64,000 nucleotides of DNA from Liolophura sinensis (GCF_032854445.1 NC_088302.1:8925338-8989337), one strand, 5' to 3'; positions 32,226 to 44,436 are shown, counted from the stretch's first letter. The notes: generated by a model not told the origin, from the sequence alone. Numbers and translations: made by a program.

Positions 32226-35200
32226 ATATGTGATAGTATTTTTAAAACAAATGCAGTGATGTAAGTTGCAATTTATGTGACGTCATTAGACATCGTTGTG
32301 GTACGATGACAATACTGTCGAATTCCGATTACAGAAACCTTATTCTTTTGACTAATAGGCGGATACTTTTATTGGTGAGAAGGCATTGCACATTTGCTGA
32401 TAGCGTATCATGTTACGTATTTATCTTTCGCTATCACTCACAGATGGAAGCCAGATAAACCTTTCATCACAATGTTGCATAATCACAGCTTTCCCCTCAT
32501 CACAAACACTCATACGGTTACCAAAACACCACGTGCAAACTTTGATACTGCCACTGACTTAAGATTTCTCCATCACTTGAGATGCAGACGACTATACAGA
32601 AGTCGTTAATCATCGCATACATTTTCCCGTTGATATACTTCTGGTAGGCTTGTGGCTATACTCAGGAGAGGTATTTGAGGGGGTGCAGGCTGCTAACCAT
32701 AAACCCTGCTGTAATTGCACATGTATAGGCGCAAGATTCTGAAGCAGGGCGTTAAATGCTGTGAAATGAACAAACAAACAAACACACAAATATATCCATG
32801 AGGAAGCCAATTAGTGACTCATTCACTCAATCAATCAACTGTCACTTTGAAGTGCGGTAGGAGTGGTCTCCGAATAAGCGACAGTCCTGGTTGAATGCAA
32901 TTGGTTTATGTCAGATTTTTAAATGTTGCTTACGGGGTCTTCTTGGAATTTACCAATCGCACCAAAAAAGCATTGCTTAGCGACGATAAAATTCTTCGAC
33001 AGTCAAAGCTGACTATGTTAGAACACTTACATACATATTTTATCGATTTTTAGCTAAAATGTGTCATTAAATTGCCTCTCTGTTTCAGAATAATTAATCT
33101 CCGAGTACAAATGTCGCAAATGTAACTGACGTCCACGAATACATCCACGTAGGCTTTCATCTGAGCTTTTACCCTTTGTTTGGAAAAGCATTAAACCATT
33201 TCCCATCAAAGCTAGGGCCATGTTACATCACGTCTGTGTGCTATTGAATTCATGAAGGCTCAACACAGAGCAACGCCGTCTTCACGATTGTGCTTCTTTA
33301 GGAACGGATTTGTAGGCTGAACCATCAAAGAGATAGGATGGACTTTCTCATGGTCTGGCTAAAATACCAATAAAATACCAACGTATCAATGTACGCCAAT
33401 TTAAATTACGGTGTCGCGGGATTTAGACACCTCACTTTTACTCCTCTGTACTTCAAATAAGCACCATTGATCAATGTACTTCATCTCAACCTTCAGGAAA
33501 ACAGCGCTGTAATCAAACCGTAAGGCTGTATGTCATTATGAAGACTTGCACGTGATCATCAAAAACTCGGCACCTAAAAGCATTCAAGCGTTAAGTAAGT
33601 ATGTGAGATGTTTTCCTTAATTACATATTTGTACGGGTTTTCTTCATTTGAATGTACTTATTGAAATGAGAATAAGTTGATTATCGGAGGATTTGATGCT
33701 TTTAAACAGCTCTACCTGGATGATGATAGTTGAAGAGAACTGCGCAAACAACACATGTTTTGGCCACTGCAATGGGTTCATCTAGTTCAACTATAAACTT
33801 CATTTCGAAAAAACTGCATATCGGGGAAAAAGGTACTCGTTTAGTGAAGTTGATGGGTAAAGTTCTTTTCGAACAGGATATGCAGCATAGCAGACAATCA
33901 TGACAGGTTGGAGCTATCTCCTTCTTTCTCGTCTTCATGCATATGCCAAGCACGTGTCAGTGCTAGCTCCAAAGCTGGACACTGTTTTAAATGTTTGTTA
34001 TGTGTGCGTCTATTGTCTGACAGATAACATAACAGATAACATAGCTGAAGATAGATCTTTACAATAGGTGGATTCTAACACATAAACTGAATAAAATATT
34101 AGTATCATAGGCGATCTCTTTCTTATCTCTTTTTTAACGTTAAGCATCGCGGTATTCAGATAGGTTAATGATTTAACGCTTCTTTACTGTTTTAGGGAAA
34201 TTGACCGAATTTTTCAACGTGCCAGACACGAATGCAGTTGTTGGTTCTGAATCCACTGGCGTTTCACATTACAGCTTGTCACACAGTAGACAATTATGGC
34301 AGGTTGAAGCTGTCGCTTGGAGCAAGTGTCAGTACTTTAGCTCCAAAGCTGACAACTGTTTAAATGTTTGTTATGTGTGCGTCTATTGTCTGTCAAATGA
34401 AGTGAAATCTTTGTACCCGGTGAGAAAATTGAGAGAAAAACATTATGCTGCCTGAAAGAAAAGTTCATGTACTTGTTGGTATATCTACCTGAAAACCTAA
34501 AAACACAGAATGCAATGATAACCTTGGAGAGCTCAAACAAAATGTGAATTAATTGTATATTTATTTAATTGTGGTGAGACGCCTCGCACAAGATTATTCT
34601 ATCTATATCACGGTAATTAAACTTATAAGTTATCATCGAACTTATGGTTCTTGTGAGACGCCTTGTATAAGAATATGTTACCATCCAGAGAGGCCCTGAT
34701 GGAAAGCACCGGCCGTCGTCAGCTATACCTGAAAAGGGAACCGTTTACAATGAAAAGGGCGCTTTGCACATCTCAACCAGTGAGGGTTCTTGGCCCAGAA
34801 AGAATTTAAAGCCAAACCCAAAACCTTACACAGACTGAAGATATTCAACATGTATTTCAATTTTCGATACAGTTTAGATTGTATGGCAACTTAAACTACA
34901 TAATTAAAAATATATGACGGTAAATGAGTAAAAGCATTAGACGGGACAAACAAAAATATAACGTGATAGAAGAAAGAAGTAATAACAGATTCCTAAAATA
35001 ATTGAACTGTTTGTTGGATTGTTGGATAATCACTCTTGGAATTTTAATTGATGCGACAGTGGTTACCTGTAAACCGGATGGATTGCGGGGGGAAAAACCG
35101 CCTCTGGGCAGGTATGCCTGATTGAAAATGGGTGGATTCCAACACATAAACTGAATAAAATATCAGTATCACAGGCGATCCCTTTCTTATCTCTTTTTTT

Positions 35201-36002
35201 TCACGTGTAGAATCACCGTATTCAGATAGGTTAATGATTTAACGCTTCTGAACTGTTTTAGGGAAATTGACCGAATTTTTCAAGGTACCAGACACGAATG
35301 CAGTTGTTGGTTCTGAATCCACTGGCGTTTGACATTACAGCTTGTCACTGGCCAGGAAGCCATCTCCCGGTACAATTTGTGTCCCCATCCCCCACCCCCA
35401 GTTGGTCCGTTTTGACTTTTACTAAAGCTCTGTCGATGTCGACTCCCCTCTCTAAGTTAAATGTGGCCTGTGTTGAACTCTACCGCACTCACTTGCCGAA
35501 AATGTTGACAATTACTGCATAAACGATCGACATTATAGAAGACGGGGGGATTTCTTTACAGATTGTCGAGTTGCAGGAGAAGCTGTTAAAACATGCGGTC
35601 GGACGACGCTGTCTGTATTAGTCAAGTCCGGTGTAGCGTTATACGGCCGATTTTATGTTTACGACCGAGGAACAATGATTTTAAGATAATGGATGGCTGG
35701 AAGCACATTTGTTAGGCCGCGCCAGTGTTTTATAACAATGCCTAAAAAAGAATCGGTCTTGATATAGGCCTATTCATAATGCGGCTGACTCCAAGGATAT
35801 AATGGTGAGGGTGTTTCGTCTTGTAATTTTGCCTGCCTCATGCCTGGAAATAGAGTTGCACAGAAATTCCGTCTTGAATTTCTTCCTTAACTTCATAAAT
35901 AAACGATTACTGCTTTATTTCTTCTATAGTCAGGAAGGAGTTTTACAAAGCACCTGAAGAAAGACGACGATTTCCTCCTAGCTGAATCATTGTTTCCTCC
36001 AC

Positions 36003-36230
36003 CCATTTATTTATTTATTTGATTGGTGTTTTACGCCGTACTCAAGAATATTTTCACGACGGCAGCCAGCGTTATGGTGGGAGGGAACCGGGCACAGCCC
36101 GAGGGAAACCCACGACCATCGGCAGGTTGCGGAAGACCTTCCCACTTACGACCTGAGAGGAAGCCAGCATGAGCTAGACTTGAACTCACACCGACCGCAT
36201 TGATGACAGGCTCCTGGGTCACCCCAACCT
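36003..36230 (-). mobile_element. SINE-1, minus strand, private to unit 4
   Basis: It has TTTACGCCGTACTCAAGAAT, the central block and GAGCTAGACTTGAACTCACA, and ends near GGCTCCTGGGTCA. It interrupts S6. The same position in unit 2 (about 23,150) has no insertion. Confidence 0.83.
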
Positions 36231-37124
36231 ATAAAGCCAACCACCGATTGATGTTTGATTGTAAATATCTACAGTGTAAAAAGCAGATTAATTATCAATT
36301 CCCGTTAACTGACTAGGCATCAATTAGTTCTCTTCTTCAAAGTTGGGAAAGTATGCCAAATAGACGATAAAAGTGTTTTTGTGAAAATAATAAAGGTGGA
36401 ATGTGCAGTGAAATTTAATGGGGAAAATGCTGAACATAGTTTATGAAAGTTTGTCATAATCTTCTGACAATGTTTACAAATCCTTAGTTTACGTTGTCAC
36501 ACAACTGCTCTCATGTCAATAAACTGTGTTAGCCAGCCTGCTTGATGCGGTTTATATCGCTACTATAGCCAGCCTGCCTGATGCAGTTTATATCGCTACT
36601 ATATGTGTTGAATAAAAATACGCTTGGGTTACTTTCAGGAAGCCATATACTACCTTAATACCGTAGTGAGCATCGTGAATGATTGCTCAGTTAAGGAAAA
36701 TGTAATTATGGTGCTTTCGGCTTGTCATAATTGACTGTCTTTGAATGTTTAATATGGCTTCACCTTTTATCGATTTCCAAGCTAAAATGTGTCATTGCAT
36801 TTGCACTCTGCTTGGGAATAATGAGTCTTTGAGTAAATGCAATAATAACTGACGCCTGCCAAGACATCATTGCAAGTTTTGTTTTAATTATTTCCTTTAC
36901 AAAGCAGAAATTTTACCCAAGCTTTTAGCCTTTATTTACAAAAGCATCAGATCATTTCCTTATAAGGCTAGGTCTATGTAACATCACGTCTGTGTGCTAT
37001 TGGCTGTCGGAGCGAAAATGTCGACACAGCATTTGTGAAATTGTTAAAATTCCTGTTATGTAGTCTTTTGCTGAATAGATATACATGAAGGTAAATGGTC
37101 AACGAAAACAGATGGTTCGTTGAC

Positions 37125-37610
37125 TTATTTATTTATTTTATACTTTTAGATGTTTTACGCCGTGCTCAAGAATATTTCACTTATACCACGGCTGCCAGCA
37201 AAGACCGGGAAAAACCCACGACAATCCACATGTTGCTGACAGACCTTCCCCCACAGACCGGAGAGGAAGCCAGCATTGACAGACTACGAATTTGAACTTT
37301 GATATGGAATTCATGCCTGGAATATCCATTGTCTGCCCGGTGTCATTGAAAACTGATGACCGCTTCTCTCTTGTGTGTTACCGGCTTAATTTCTTATTTA
37401 TATAATTTCTCACACACCTTTGCCCTTGGGAGTTAGTGTTAAACGTTGTTTTGGAAGTGGATCTTGCGATTATCAACTTGGAACGCCTTTTACGGACTAC
37501 GAATGATATATGAATGTCGGACATGACGCTTATGTTTAACTCACAGCGGTCGCATTGGTGAGAGGCGAGTGGTTCATCGCGCCGCGCTGGAACATTAACC
37601 ACTTCGGACA
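37125..37610 (-). mobile_element. SINE-1, minus strand, unit 4, split by a PLE-B fragment
   Basis: The left part runs to about 37,277 (GACCGGAGAGGAAGCCAGCA) and the right part resumes at about 37,539 (AACTCACAGCGGTCGCATTG). In between lies a PLE-B 3' fragment. About 12 bp of the SINE between these points is missing. It is the unit-4 counterpart of 24,075 and 29,830. Confidence 0.85.
37278..37538 (+). mobile_element. PLE-B 3' end fragment inserted in a SINE
   Basis: It contains ACGAATTTGAACTTTGATAT, AACTGATGACCGCTTCTCTC and the PLE-B terminus CGGACATGACGCTTATGTTT. Both sides are SINE-1 sequence. Only about 260 bp of the 3' end is present. Confidence 0.8.
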
Positions 37611-38229
37611 CGGAGAATATTTTTCAAGCGCACTGAAGTCTATACCATGTTGAAAACCAGAAATCGCCATTTACTTGCTCTTGGGCTGACCTTTCACTCC
37701 ACCATGCGTAAAAAAAACAAACAAAATAATTTAATAATTGATAATTATTAAATATACATATGTAAATGTCTTTGGTTGGCTTATCTTTCTTTGTATATAA
37801 TTTTAGATGAATTTTTTGATGAAGTTACCTAATTGTAACATTGGCTTATTGATTCTTGGACTAAATAATTCGTTGTCGTATTGATGCAATGCCCCACTGA
37901 TGCCTTGGTGTATACGGACCTGCCAACCAAACGGTTTCTTCATGTTATAGTATCTTAGATATCAGTATATCTGAATATGTGTATACGAATATTTTGACGT
38001 GTAATTTTTCATGCCACATTCAACTCCGCCAGAATGTCTGCGAAACAACGTTACATGATCTTTAGTTTTCCCCATTGTTCATTACATGGACTTTATTTAA
38101 AATAAAATGATGATTTATTTAGGAGATTAATCACTAGAATTGAATTGGGAAGGTTTTGAAAGATTATATCAAGATAAGGCATTTACCGTAATTACATTTT
38201 TCACACGACCAATCATCAATCACTCCGGC

Positions 38230-38312
38230 AGTACGTGCTAGGGTTTTGCTGGCAGCTTGGGGATGATCGTGGGTTTCTCATAGATTCTACCCGGTATCCT
38301 CCCACCATGTAC
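38230..38312 (+). mobile_element. SINE-1 central fragment, end of unit 4
   Basis: GGATGATCGTGGGTTTCTCA and CCCGGTATCCTCCCACCATG are SINE-1 centre. It corresponds to 24,940-25,000 in unit 2. Confidence 0.6.
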
Positions 38313-38494
38313 ATGGATCTCTTACGTATTAATTGCATTGTGTGAAATCATTTTTTTGGGAAGTTTTTTTTATTATTGATATTATTCTTCCAGATCTTTC
38401 CCCAACACACTGAACATAAAGCTTTCCCAGGGTTTGCTTCGGCTATTTCCGTCATAAGCTGATAAGTTTTTCACGACTGCGTTAATTTAAGAAC

Positions 38495-38632
38495 AGGGCC
38501 CAGGTTCACAAAGATGTCGTACATGTATGATAGTCGCCCATATGGGACAACGATACGATAATAGTGACGTACAAAATATCGCTTGACAAATCTACGATAA
38601 AAAAGTCGCACGCTGCTTTGTGAAACTGTAGA
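38495..38632. mobile_element. Possible small MITE with GGTTCACAAAG termini
   Basis: The left side reads GGGCCCAGGTTCACAAAG and the right side CTTTGTGAAACTGT, an inverted pair about 130 bp apart. The inside is rich in ACGATA-type words. It resembles palindromic GGGCCCGGTTTCACAAAG-type elements seen in many marine invertebrates. No target duplication is clear. Confidence 0.35.
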
Positions 38633-38857
38633 TCTGTAGACTAAAAATCCAAAGACATCCACCTGTTTGCCATAGGGTCTGACTAAAATGTCGTCAGGAA
38701 GTCTTCCACGGCCTTGTATCGGTTAAGTCACTGGGGAAATTACTTGAACTAGAGTTCAAAATTATGTGCTTACACGAATAGATCTGACAACATGTCAGTG
38801 GTTGATTATCCTCCAAAAGAAGGTCAACGGTTTGAAACAAGAAAGTCATAATGAATG

Positions 38858-38891
38858 GTGCGTGGAGCGAGGTTGACCTCGCTCCACGCAC
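38858..38891. repeat. 34-bp near-perfect palindrome
   Basis: Arms of 16 bp (GTGCGTGGAGCGAGGT and its exact complement) are separated by two bases. The same place in S2 of units 2 and 3 has only the right arm (TGCTCCACGCAC), so the palindrome arose in unit 5. Confidence 0.93.
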
Positions 38892-39689
38892 AGTTTCTGA
38901 GGTGAAGAAAACATGTCTAGACGGTCTCTCCGCAGATTTGAATATCCAATCGTAATTGGTCAGTCTGAGGAGGCACACAAAACGCAATAAATCACATTGG
39001 GCTTCTCGTACCAATGTGCACCAATTTAAATTAGGGTACCGCGGGACCTAGACACCTCACCTGTACTCCACTGTACTTTACGTGAGCACCATTGATCGGT
39101 GTAACTTGGCAGTATCTCAACCTTCAGCTAAACAGCGCTGTAATCAAAACGTAACGCTGTATGTCATTATGAAGACTTACACGTGATCATCAGTATCTCG
39201 GACGATTTTACATTAAACCACTTAAGCGTTAAGTAAGGATGGCAGGTGTTTTCCTTAATTACATACCTGTACGGGTTTTTTTGAATGTACTTAATCAAAT
39301 TAGAATAAGTTGATTATCGGAGGATTTGCTGCTTCTAAAGAACTCTACCTTGATGATTGTAGTTAAAGAGAACTGTGCGCAAACGACGTACGTTTTGACC
39401 ACGGCAAAGTTTTAAATGTTATGTGTGCGTCTGTTGTCTGACAACTGACGACAAATCTTTCCAACCGATGAGCAAATGTGGTGAAAAACACTGCGCTGCC
39501 TGAGAGAAAAGTTGCTTTACTTGATCGGTATATCTACCTGAAAACCTAAAAACATAGAGTGTAATGATGGCACTGGAGAGCTCGAACAAAATGTGTATTT
39601 ATTGGATATATTTGTTTAATTGTGGTCCAACGCTTCGCACAAGAATAATCGACCCATATCACGGTACTTAGGCGTGTATCTGTTTGATT

Positions 39690-39915
39690 TATTTGGCTCG
39701 TGCTTTACACCTTATTCAAGAATATTTTGATAATACGAGGGCGGCTATCATTACGGTGGGTGGAAAACGGGCAGGCCCCGGGGAAAACCCAGGACCATCC
39801 GGAGGTTGTTGGATGCAGGTTCCAACGTACGGCTGGAGAGTGGACTTCAACTCACAGGGACTGCACTGCTGAGAAGAGGCTTCCGGGTCATCGCGCCGCA
39901 CTGCCCCCTAACCCC
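39690..39915 (-). mobile_element. SINE-1, minus strand, in unit 5 S4
   Basis: It contains TATTCAAGAATATTTTGATA, CCCGGGGAAAACCCAGGACC and ACTTCAACTCACAGGGACTG, plus remnants of the tRNA head. It breaks the S4 block of unit 5 and is not seen in S4 of units 2-4. Confidence 0.78.
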
Positions 39916-40647
39916 CTCGGAGTTAGACTTACCATCCAGCTTACCATCCAGATAGACTCAGACCGTTGTCACGTAAATCTTATAAACCTTCTGACGTGAA
40001 GCTGCAGTGGAACAGTTTACAGTGAAAGGGACGCTTTAAACTCAACCAGTGATGGTTCTTGGGTCAGAAATGATTTTAAAGCTAAACTCAAAACGTAAGA
40101 CAGACTGAAAATATTTAACGTGTATTCCAGTTTATGGTGAAGTTGAGATTGAGATCACCATATTCAGACAGGTTAATGATTAAATGCTTTCTAACTGTTT
40201 TAGGCAAATTGACCAAATTTTTCAGAGAGCCAGGCCCAAATAAAGTTCTGGTTTCGGGAACCATTGGCGTTTTAAATTGTATCTTGTCCTTGGCTAGGAA
40301 GCCATCTTCCGGTACGATTTCTTATCCCCAGAATTGGTCTGTGTTGAGTTTTACGGAAACCCTGCCAATGTCGACTGTCCTCTCTCTATGTTTAATGTAG
40401 GCTGTGTTTAAATCTACACCACTCATTTGCTCACAATGTTTTTAACTACAGAATAAACGATTGAGATTATACTAGACGGACAGATTACTGTGGGGATTTG
40501 TGGGGGTTTGGACTCAAACAATTGAGCTTTCATTACTAACAACAGGGGTCAATTGCCCGCTCACTATTCTCCGTGGCGCAAAATGCTCTGGACATTCGTG
40601 GCTCGGGTAACATAAAATGTTTGTCGAGTAACAGGACGAGCCGTTAA

Positions 40648-41071
40648 AGTTACACATGCGCAATTCAGGCAATTGGGTCCAAGACTTCCCTGCGAAATGA
40701 AGAGTGAAGGAGCACTGAGTGGGTAATACTGCTGTACAGACATTTGAGGCTGTTGATGCAATTTACATTTCTGCACTGCTAGTTTGCACCTAGTAAGAAT
40801 ATATCAGAATTTTGTCTGTGTGGATAGAACTGAAAACTGTTTTGCCAGTGTTACTTCTTATCATGGTTACCATGGTAACAGAATGCTATGACATCACTTC
40901 CAGAAACCACTGCTCAAAAATGGTCATGTTAGGTTGATTTTTTGATATGTTGTAGAGAAAAGTGCAAGCTGCATGATGTGGTATGGCATTGTACCATGCG
41001 CATATATATTTTGAATTTGAAGTTATTTACTACATAAATATTAAACACAAAATCAATGCGCCCGTGTAACC
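40648..41071. mobile_element. 424-bp non-autonomous DNA element with TTAA flanks (piggyBac-like MITE)
   Basis: The insertion begins AGTTACACATGCGC and ends, on the other strand, GGTTACACGGGCGC, giving imperfect terminal inverted repeats. TTAA lies directly outside each end (40,644-40,647 and 41,072-41,075). Other array units show the empty site with a single TTAA at the same spot, for example GCCGTTAAAACCTGTGGTG near 52,350. A TTAA target duplication with short terminal repeats is the signature of piggyBac-type elements. No coding region is present. It includes the palindrome GTTACCATGGTAAC at about 40,866. Confidence 0.8.
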
Positions 41072-42049
41072 TTAAAACCTGTGGTCGGACGATGTCAGTC
41101 TTATTCAAGCCCGTTATACACCTGGTTGTATTTCACCGCCAGGGAACAAAAATTTAAAGATAATGCTTCGCCGGAAGAACATTTGTTAGGCCGCGCCAAT
41201 ACTTTATAACAATGTCCAAGCCTAAATGGTTTTGATACAGGCCTATTTGTAATGCAGCTGACACCACAAACATCTATAGTATCGAGTGATGTAGATGGAC
41301 AGCTTGGTGTATGCAAATATGTGTATGACTGATATAAGTAGTGCAGCACTCTCTGATGACGTCACAATTGCCCAGTTAATATACGCAATAGACAATTCCA
41401 TGGGTACTCGACACTGGACCTCCCTAGGTTCTCAATAAACACCCAGTTGTGGGGAAAACCTGAGAGAGACAGAGAGTCCCATCTTTATAGCTCAAACCAT
41501 GCTTTCTTAACTCAGGAATTTTCCAAAGTGGTTCCTGGAGAATAACATTGGTTCTATCAGACTTAAACCTTAAGTATTCATTCATTCATTCATTCAATAA
41601 TTCTATCCGAACTCTACCAAGTTTGCTGCGACCATAAGTCCAGCAGCCATTTGCTACGTGAAATATTCACGACGTATGCGCTAATAAGTTATGAGTTCTT
41701 TTCTTTCAAATTATGAACGTCATTCCAAAGTGAAAAGCTCTTTCGTAGAGTGATAAAGACCAATCACACAAATCATTTTATTTTTGGGCGGATCTTTTAA
41801 TGCCTCTCTTTCTTCTTTCCCGTACTGATCCAGGGTATCATATGTACATTTATATTGTACGTGACTAGTGTAATTCGTGTTTTTTTTTTCATTTTTTTAA
41901 ACAATTTTTGTCCTGAATTTATATTCTTTTATACAATTTATGTTTCTTGTATAGATGTGATACATTCTGAATACTACAATAAATTCAATGACTATAAATT
42001 TTGAGTCGTTTTATACATATGGTACATTTAAAGTTGTAATGGTTGACTG

Positions 42050-42051
<2 letters not shown>

Positions 42052-42106
<55 letters not shown>
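42052..42106. repeat. (AT)n microsatellite, 55 bp
   Basis: An uninterrupted AT run. The homologous place in unit 7 (about 47,212-47,226) reads GGAATACATATATGCATC, so the run has grown from a short AT seed inside a duplicated block. It produces spurious frames of alternating isoleucine and tyrosine. Confidence 0.97.
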
Positions 42107-42110
<4 letters not shown>

Positions 42111-42223
42111 CATTTTCAGTCTGTCTGGCCTTTTGGGTTTTGCTTTAAAATCAATTTTGACGGAAGAACTTTCACTGGCTCAGTTGCTTTCGGTACCCTT
42201 TGTTACTGCAAATCACAGGCCGT

Positions 42224-42490
42224 AGGGGGCCTCCGTGGCTCAGTCGGTTAAAGCACTAGCGCAACGTAATGACCCAAGAGTCTCTCACCAATGCGGTCGC
42301 TGTGAGTTCAAGTCCAGCTCATGCTGGCTTCCTCTCCGGCCGTACGTGAGAAGGTCAGCAGCAACCTGCGGATGGTCGTGGGTTTCCACCGGGCTGTGCC
42401 CGGTTTCCACCCACCATAATGCTGGCCGCCGTCGTATAAGTGAAATATTCTTGAGTACGGCGTAAAACACCTATCAAAAAAAAAAAAAAA
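42224..42490 (+). mobile_element. SINE-1, full length with A-tail and target-site duplication
   Basis: This is the best copy in the window. A-box TGGCTCAGTCGG is at 42,236-42,247 and B-box GAGTTCAAGTCC at 42,304-42,315. The body ends in GAAATATTCTTGAGTACGGC and a run of A. It is flanked by AAATCACAGGCCGT on both sides (42,210-42,223 and 42,488-42,501), a 14-bp target-site duplication. It sits inside the reversed S4 block of array unit 6 and is absent from the matching spot at about 47.3 kb, so it postdates that duplication. Confidence 0.93.
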
Positions 42491-43080
42491 TCACAGGCCG
42501 TTGATTAATAAGGTCGTGAATCTTGCACCCACTGATTCAGCGGAACCTTTGCGTCAGGAGGTTAATCAGGTATAGCTGACAAGGGGCGGTGCTTTCCATC
42601 AGAGTCGGTCTGGATACTAACCTATACATTTGAACACCGTGGCATAGATGGATTAGTCTTGTGCAAGGCGTCTGACCTCAATAAATAAGCAAGTGAAATA
42701 AGTACACATTTTGTCTGAGGCCCCCATTGTTGTTATCGCACTGTGTGTGATGTATAGGCCATAAGTTTTCAGATCGATATACTGTCAAGTGTATGTACTT
42801 GTTGCTTACAAGGCACATAGATCTGTCTTCAACTGTCAGACAGTAGACGCTCATATGACAAATATGTAAAGCATTGGTCGACTTTGCAAATCTGACATTT
42901 TCTGAGCAGGAATCAACACGCTGGCAGTTTTTGGCATATTTATCAAGATGAGAAAGACATTCTTCACATCTGCCATAGTTGTCTGGAATGTTGTACATCT
43001 TGTCCGACAATCGTTTTACCCATCAGCTGCATTAGGTGACCGCCAAAAACTCTTCGTCGAGCTACATTTGTTTTCGGACC

Positions 43081-43879
43081 TGTTGAGCTTTTTAAAAGGG
43101 ATACAATGCAGAAAGAAATGCAGAAATATTTGTTCAATTAAATACAAAAATGAGTTGCATATGACTTCTAACTAAACACACTAGGCTTATATTTTTCCAA
43201 AAAAATTCAATTAAGAGAATTACAATGGGAAATCAGTCACTGGTGGAAAATGTCCGTTCGACGAGATAGAATGCAAACGAGACATCACAGATCCCACAAT
43301 GCAATGTTCTCATGTGGATTGCACATTTACTAGCCAATAAGTATGACAGATTGAAATACGGTTTACCGTTCTATGTTTTATAAAATATTCCCGATCTGTA
43401 CATCAGAACTGAAGTTGTATGTAGAAGATAGAGGAATTTGCACATCGCCATGGGGGATATCTGAAGTTCACTGAACCGTTCCCGTTGTCTACGGGTGGTG
43501 CTACATGGGGAGGTAAATTAGTAAAAAACATCAGCCCTGGCCGTTGTTTCTAAATGTAGCTATCTGAACAAGTGGATATGTCGAAGGGAAATCCCGGATA
43601 AAACTGAATATTCGATTGTTCACTGAAGGTCATATATAATAAATATATTACATGTATATAGTAATCTGGAAATCTTATGTATGTGTAGATGGCGTTTAAC
43701 TTTGGAGCGCATTTTTTTGCCGTTGGCAATATGTCCCTTTAATGTTTTCACTGTATTCTTCGTTGTTTTGTCTAGGCTTCTTTTCCTTACGGGTAGTATA
43801 TATTCGTGTTTTAATAAAAACAAAATCGTGCCAAAGGATTTAATTTCCAGGCAGGTGAAATCTTATAATTAGCAATCTT
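43081..43879. other. Unassigned DNA in unit 6
   Basis: No match to other units was found. Frames on both strands at 43,620-43,872 overlap each other and carry no motif. Confidence 0.4.
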
Positions 43880-44436
43880 GACCGAAGGGCCCTGCATATG
43901 GCGTGTACCTATGTCCTGAAGCATGTTAAATCCTATGTGTTATGTGACTATTTCACAAGTTATTACTGCTGAAACTTGTGTCAATGTTATTCCATCAAAC
44001 GCCTTCACTCTAAGTTTCTTAAGTTTTATAATGAGTATAATTCTCTTAAATGTGGACAGAGTGTCCAGAATCTGGCACTCTACTTAACGATTGAGTCTAA
44101 TTCCGCTTAACCCTGGGATAGGGGGCTGCATATTCATCGTGTTGAATGAGATGGCCACTTTGGATACATGAACAGTTGCAATCAAAGCGCAGCTGAGATA
44201 CATATTTTGTTATCGACAACTTATATTCTAATATGGCACACGGTTTGAATATTGATTTCATTCAGCCTCCGAGAAGATACCTTGCGTCTTTCCTACATCA
44301 TTGAAAACTACTGACTGCTTCTCTTTCTATGGTTAAGTAATATTTTCGGACTGCTTTATTAATTCCGTGGTAGTTTGTGTTAAACGCCGTTATTGGTTGA
44401 CGGACAGTACACGAATGTCTGTTTCGACGTATAGAT
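43880..44436 (+). pseudogene. PLE-A copy: end of reverse transcriptase plus tail (unit 6)
   Basis: GGCCCTGCATATGGCGTGTA corresponds to the GPAYGVYxS block, then SIKRLHSKFLKFYNEYNS, then the PLE-A tail with ATTCATCGTGTTGAATGAGA and AATCAAAGCGCAGCTGAGAT. It ends near CGAATGTCTGTTTCGACG. It keeps its forward direction although neighbouring blocks of unit 6 are reversed. Confidence 0.72.

Larger units (their letters stand above)
30295..38312 (+). repeat. Array unit 4, longest unit
   Basis: X (30,295-30,475), PLE-A with nested PLE-B (30,480-32,225), S0 (32,226-32,995), S1 (33,000), S2 with most of its core deleted (33,360-33,580), S3 (33,585), a first S5 (34,065-34,280), the end of S3 again (34,280-34,360), S4 (34,360), a second S5 (35,130), S6 with a private SINE-1 (35,565-36,650), S7, split SINE-1 and S8 (37,825-38,230). 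Confidence 0.82.
38313..41350 (+). repeat. Array unit 5
   Basis: About 350 bp of other sequence, then S2 (38,670-39,225), a shortened S3 (39,225-39,415), S4 with SINE-1 (39,415-40,135), S5 (40,140-40,490) and S6 (40,490-41,350) interrupted by the TTAA-flanked element. S7, the reversed SINE and S8 are missing. Confidence 0.78.

Noticed and set aside
42678-43010. Zinc-finger-like frame GRCEECLSHLDKYAKNCQ
   Set aside because: The homologous block in unit 7 has a stop and a frame change, and the equivalent S3 blocks in other units read in different frames.
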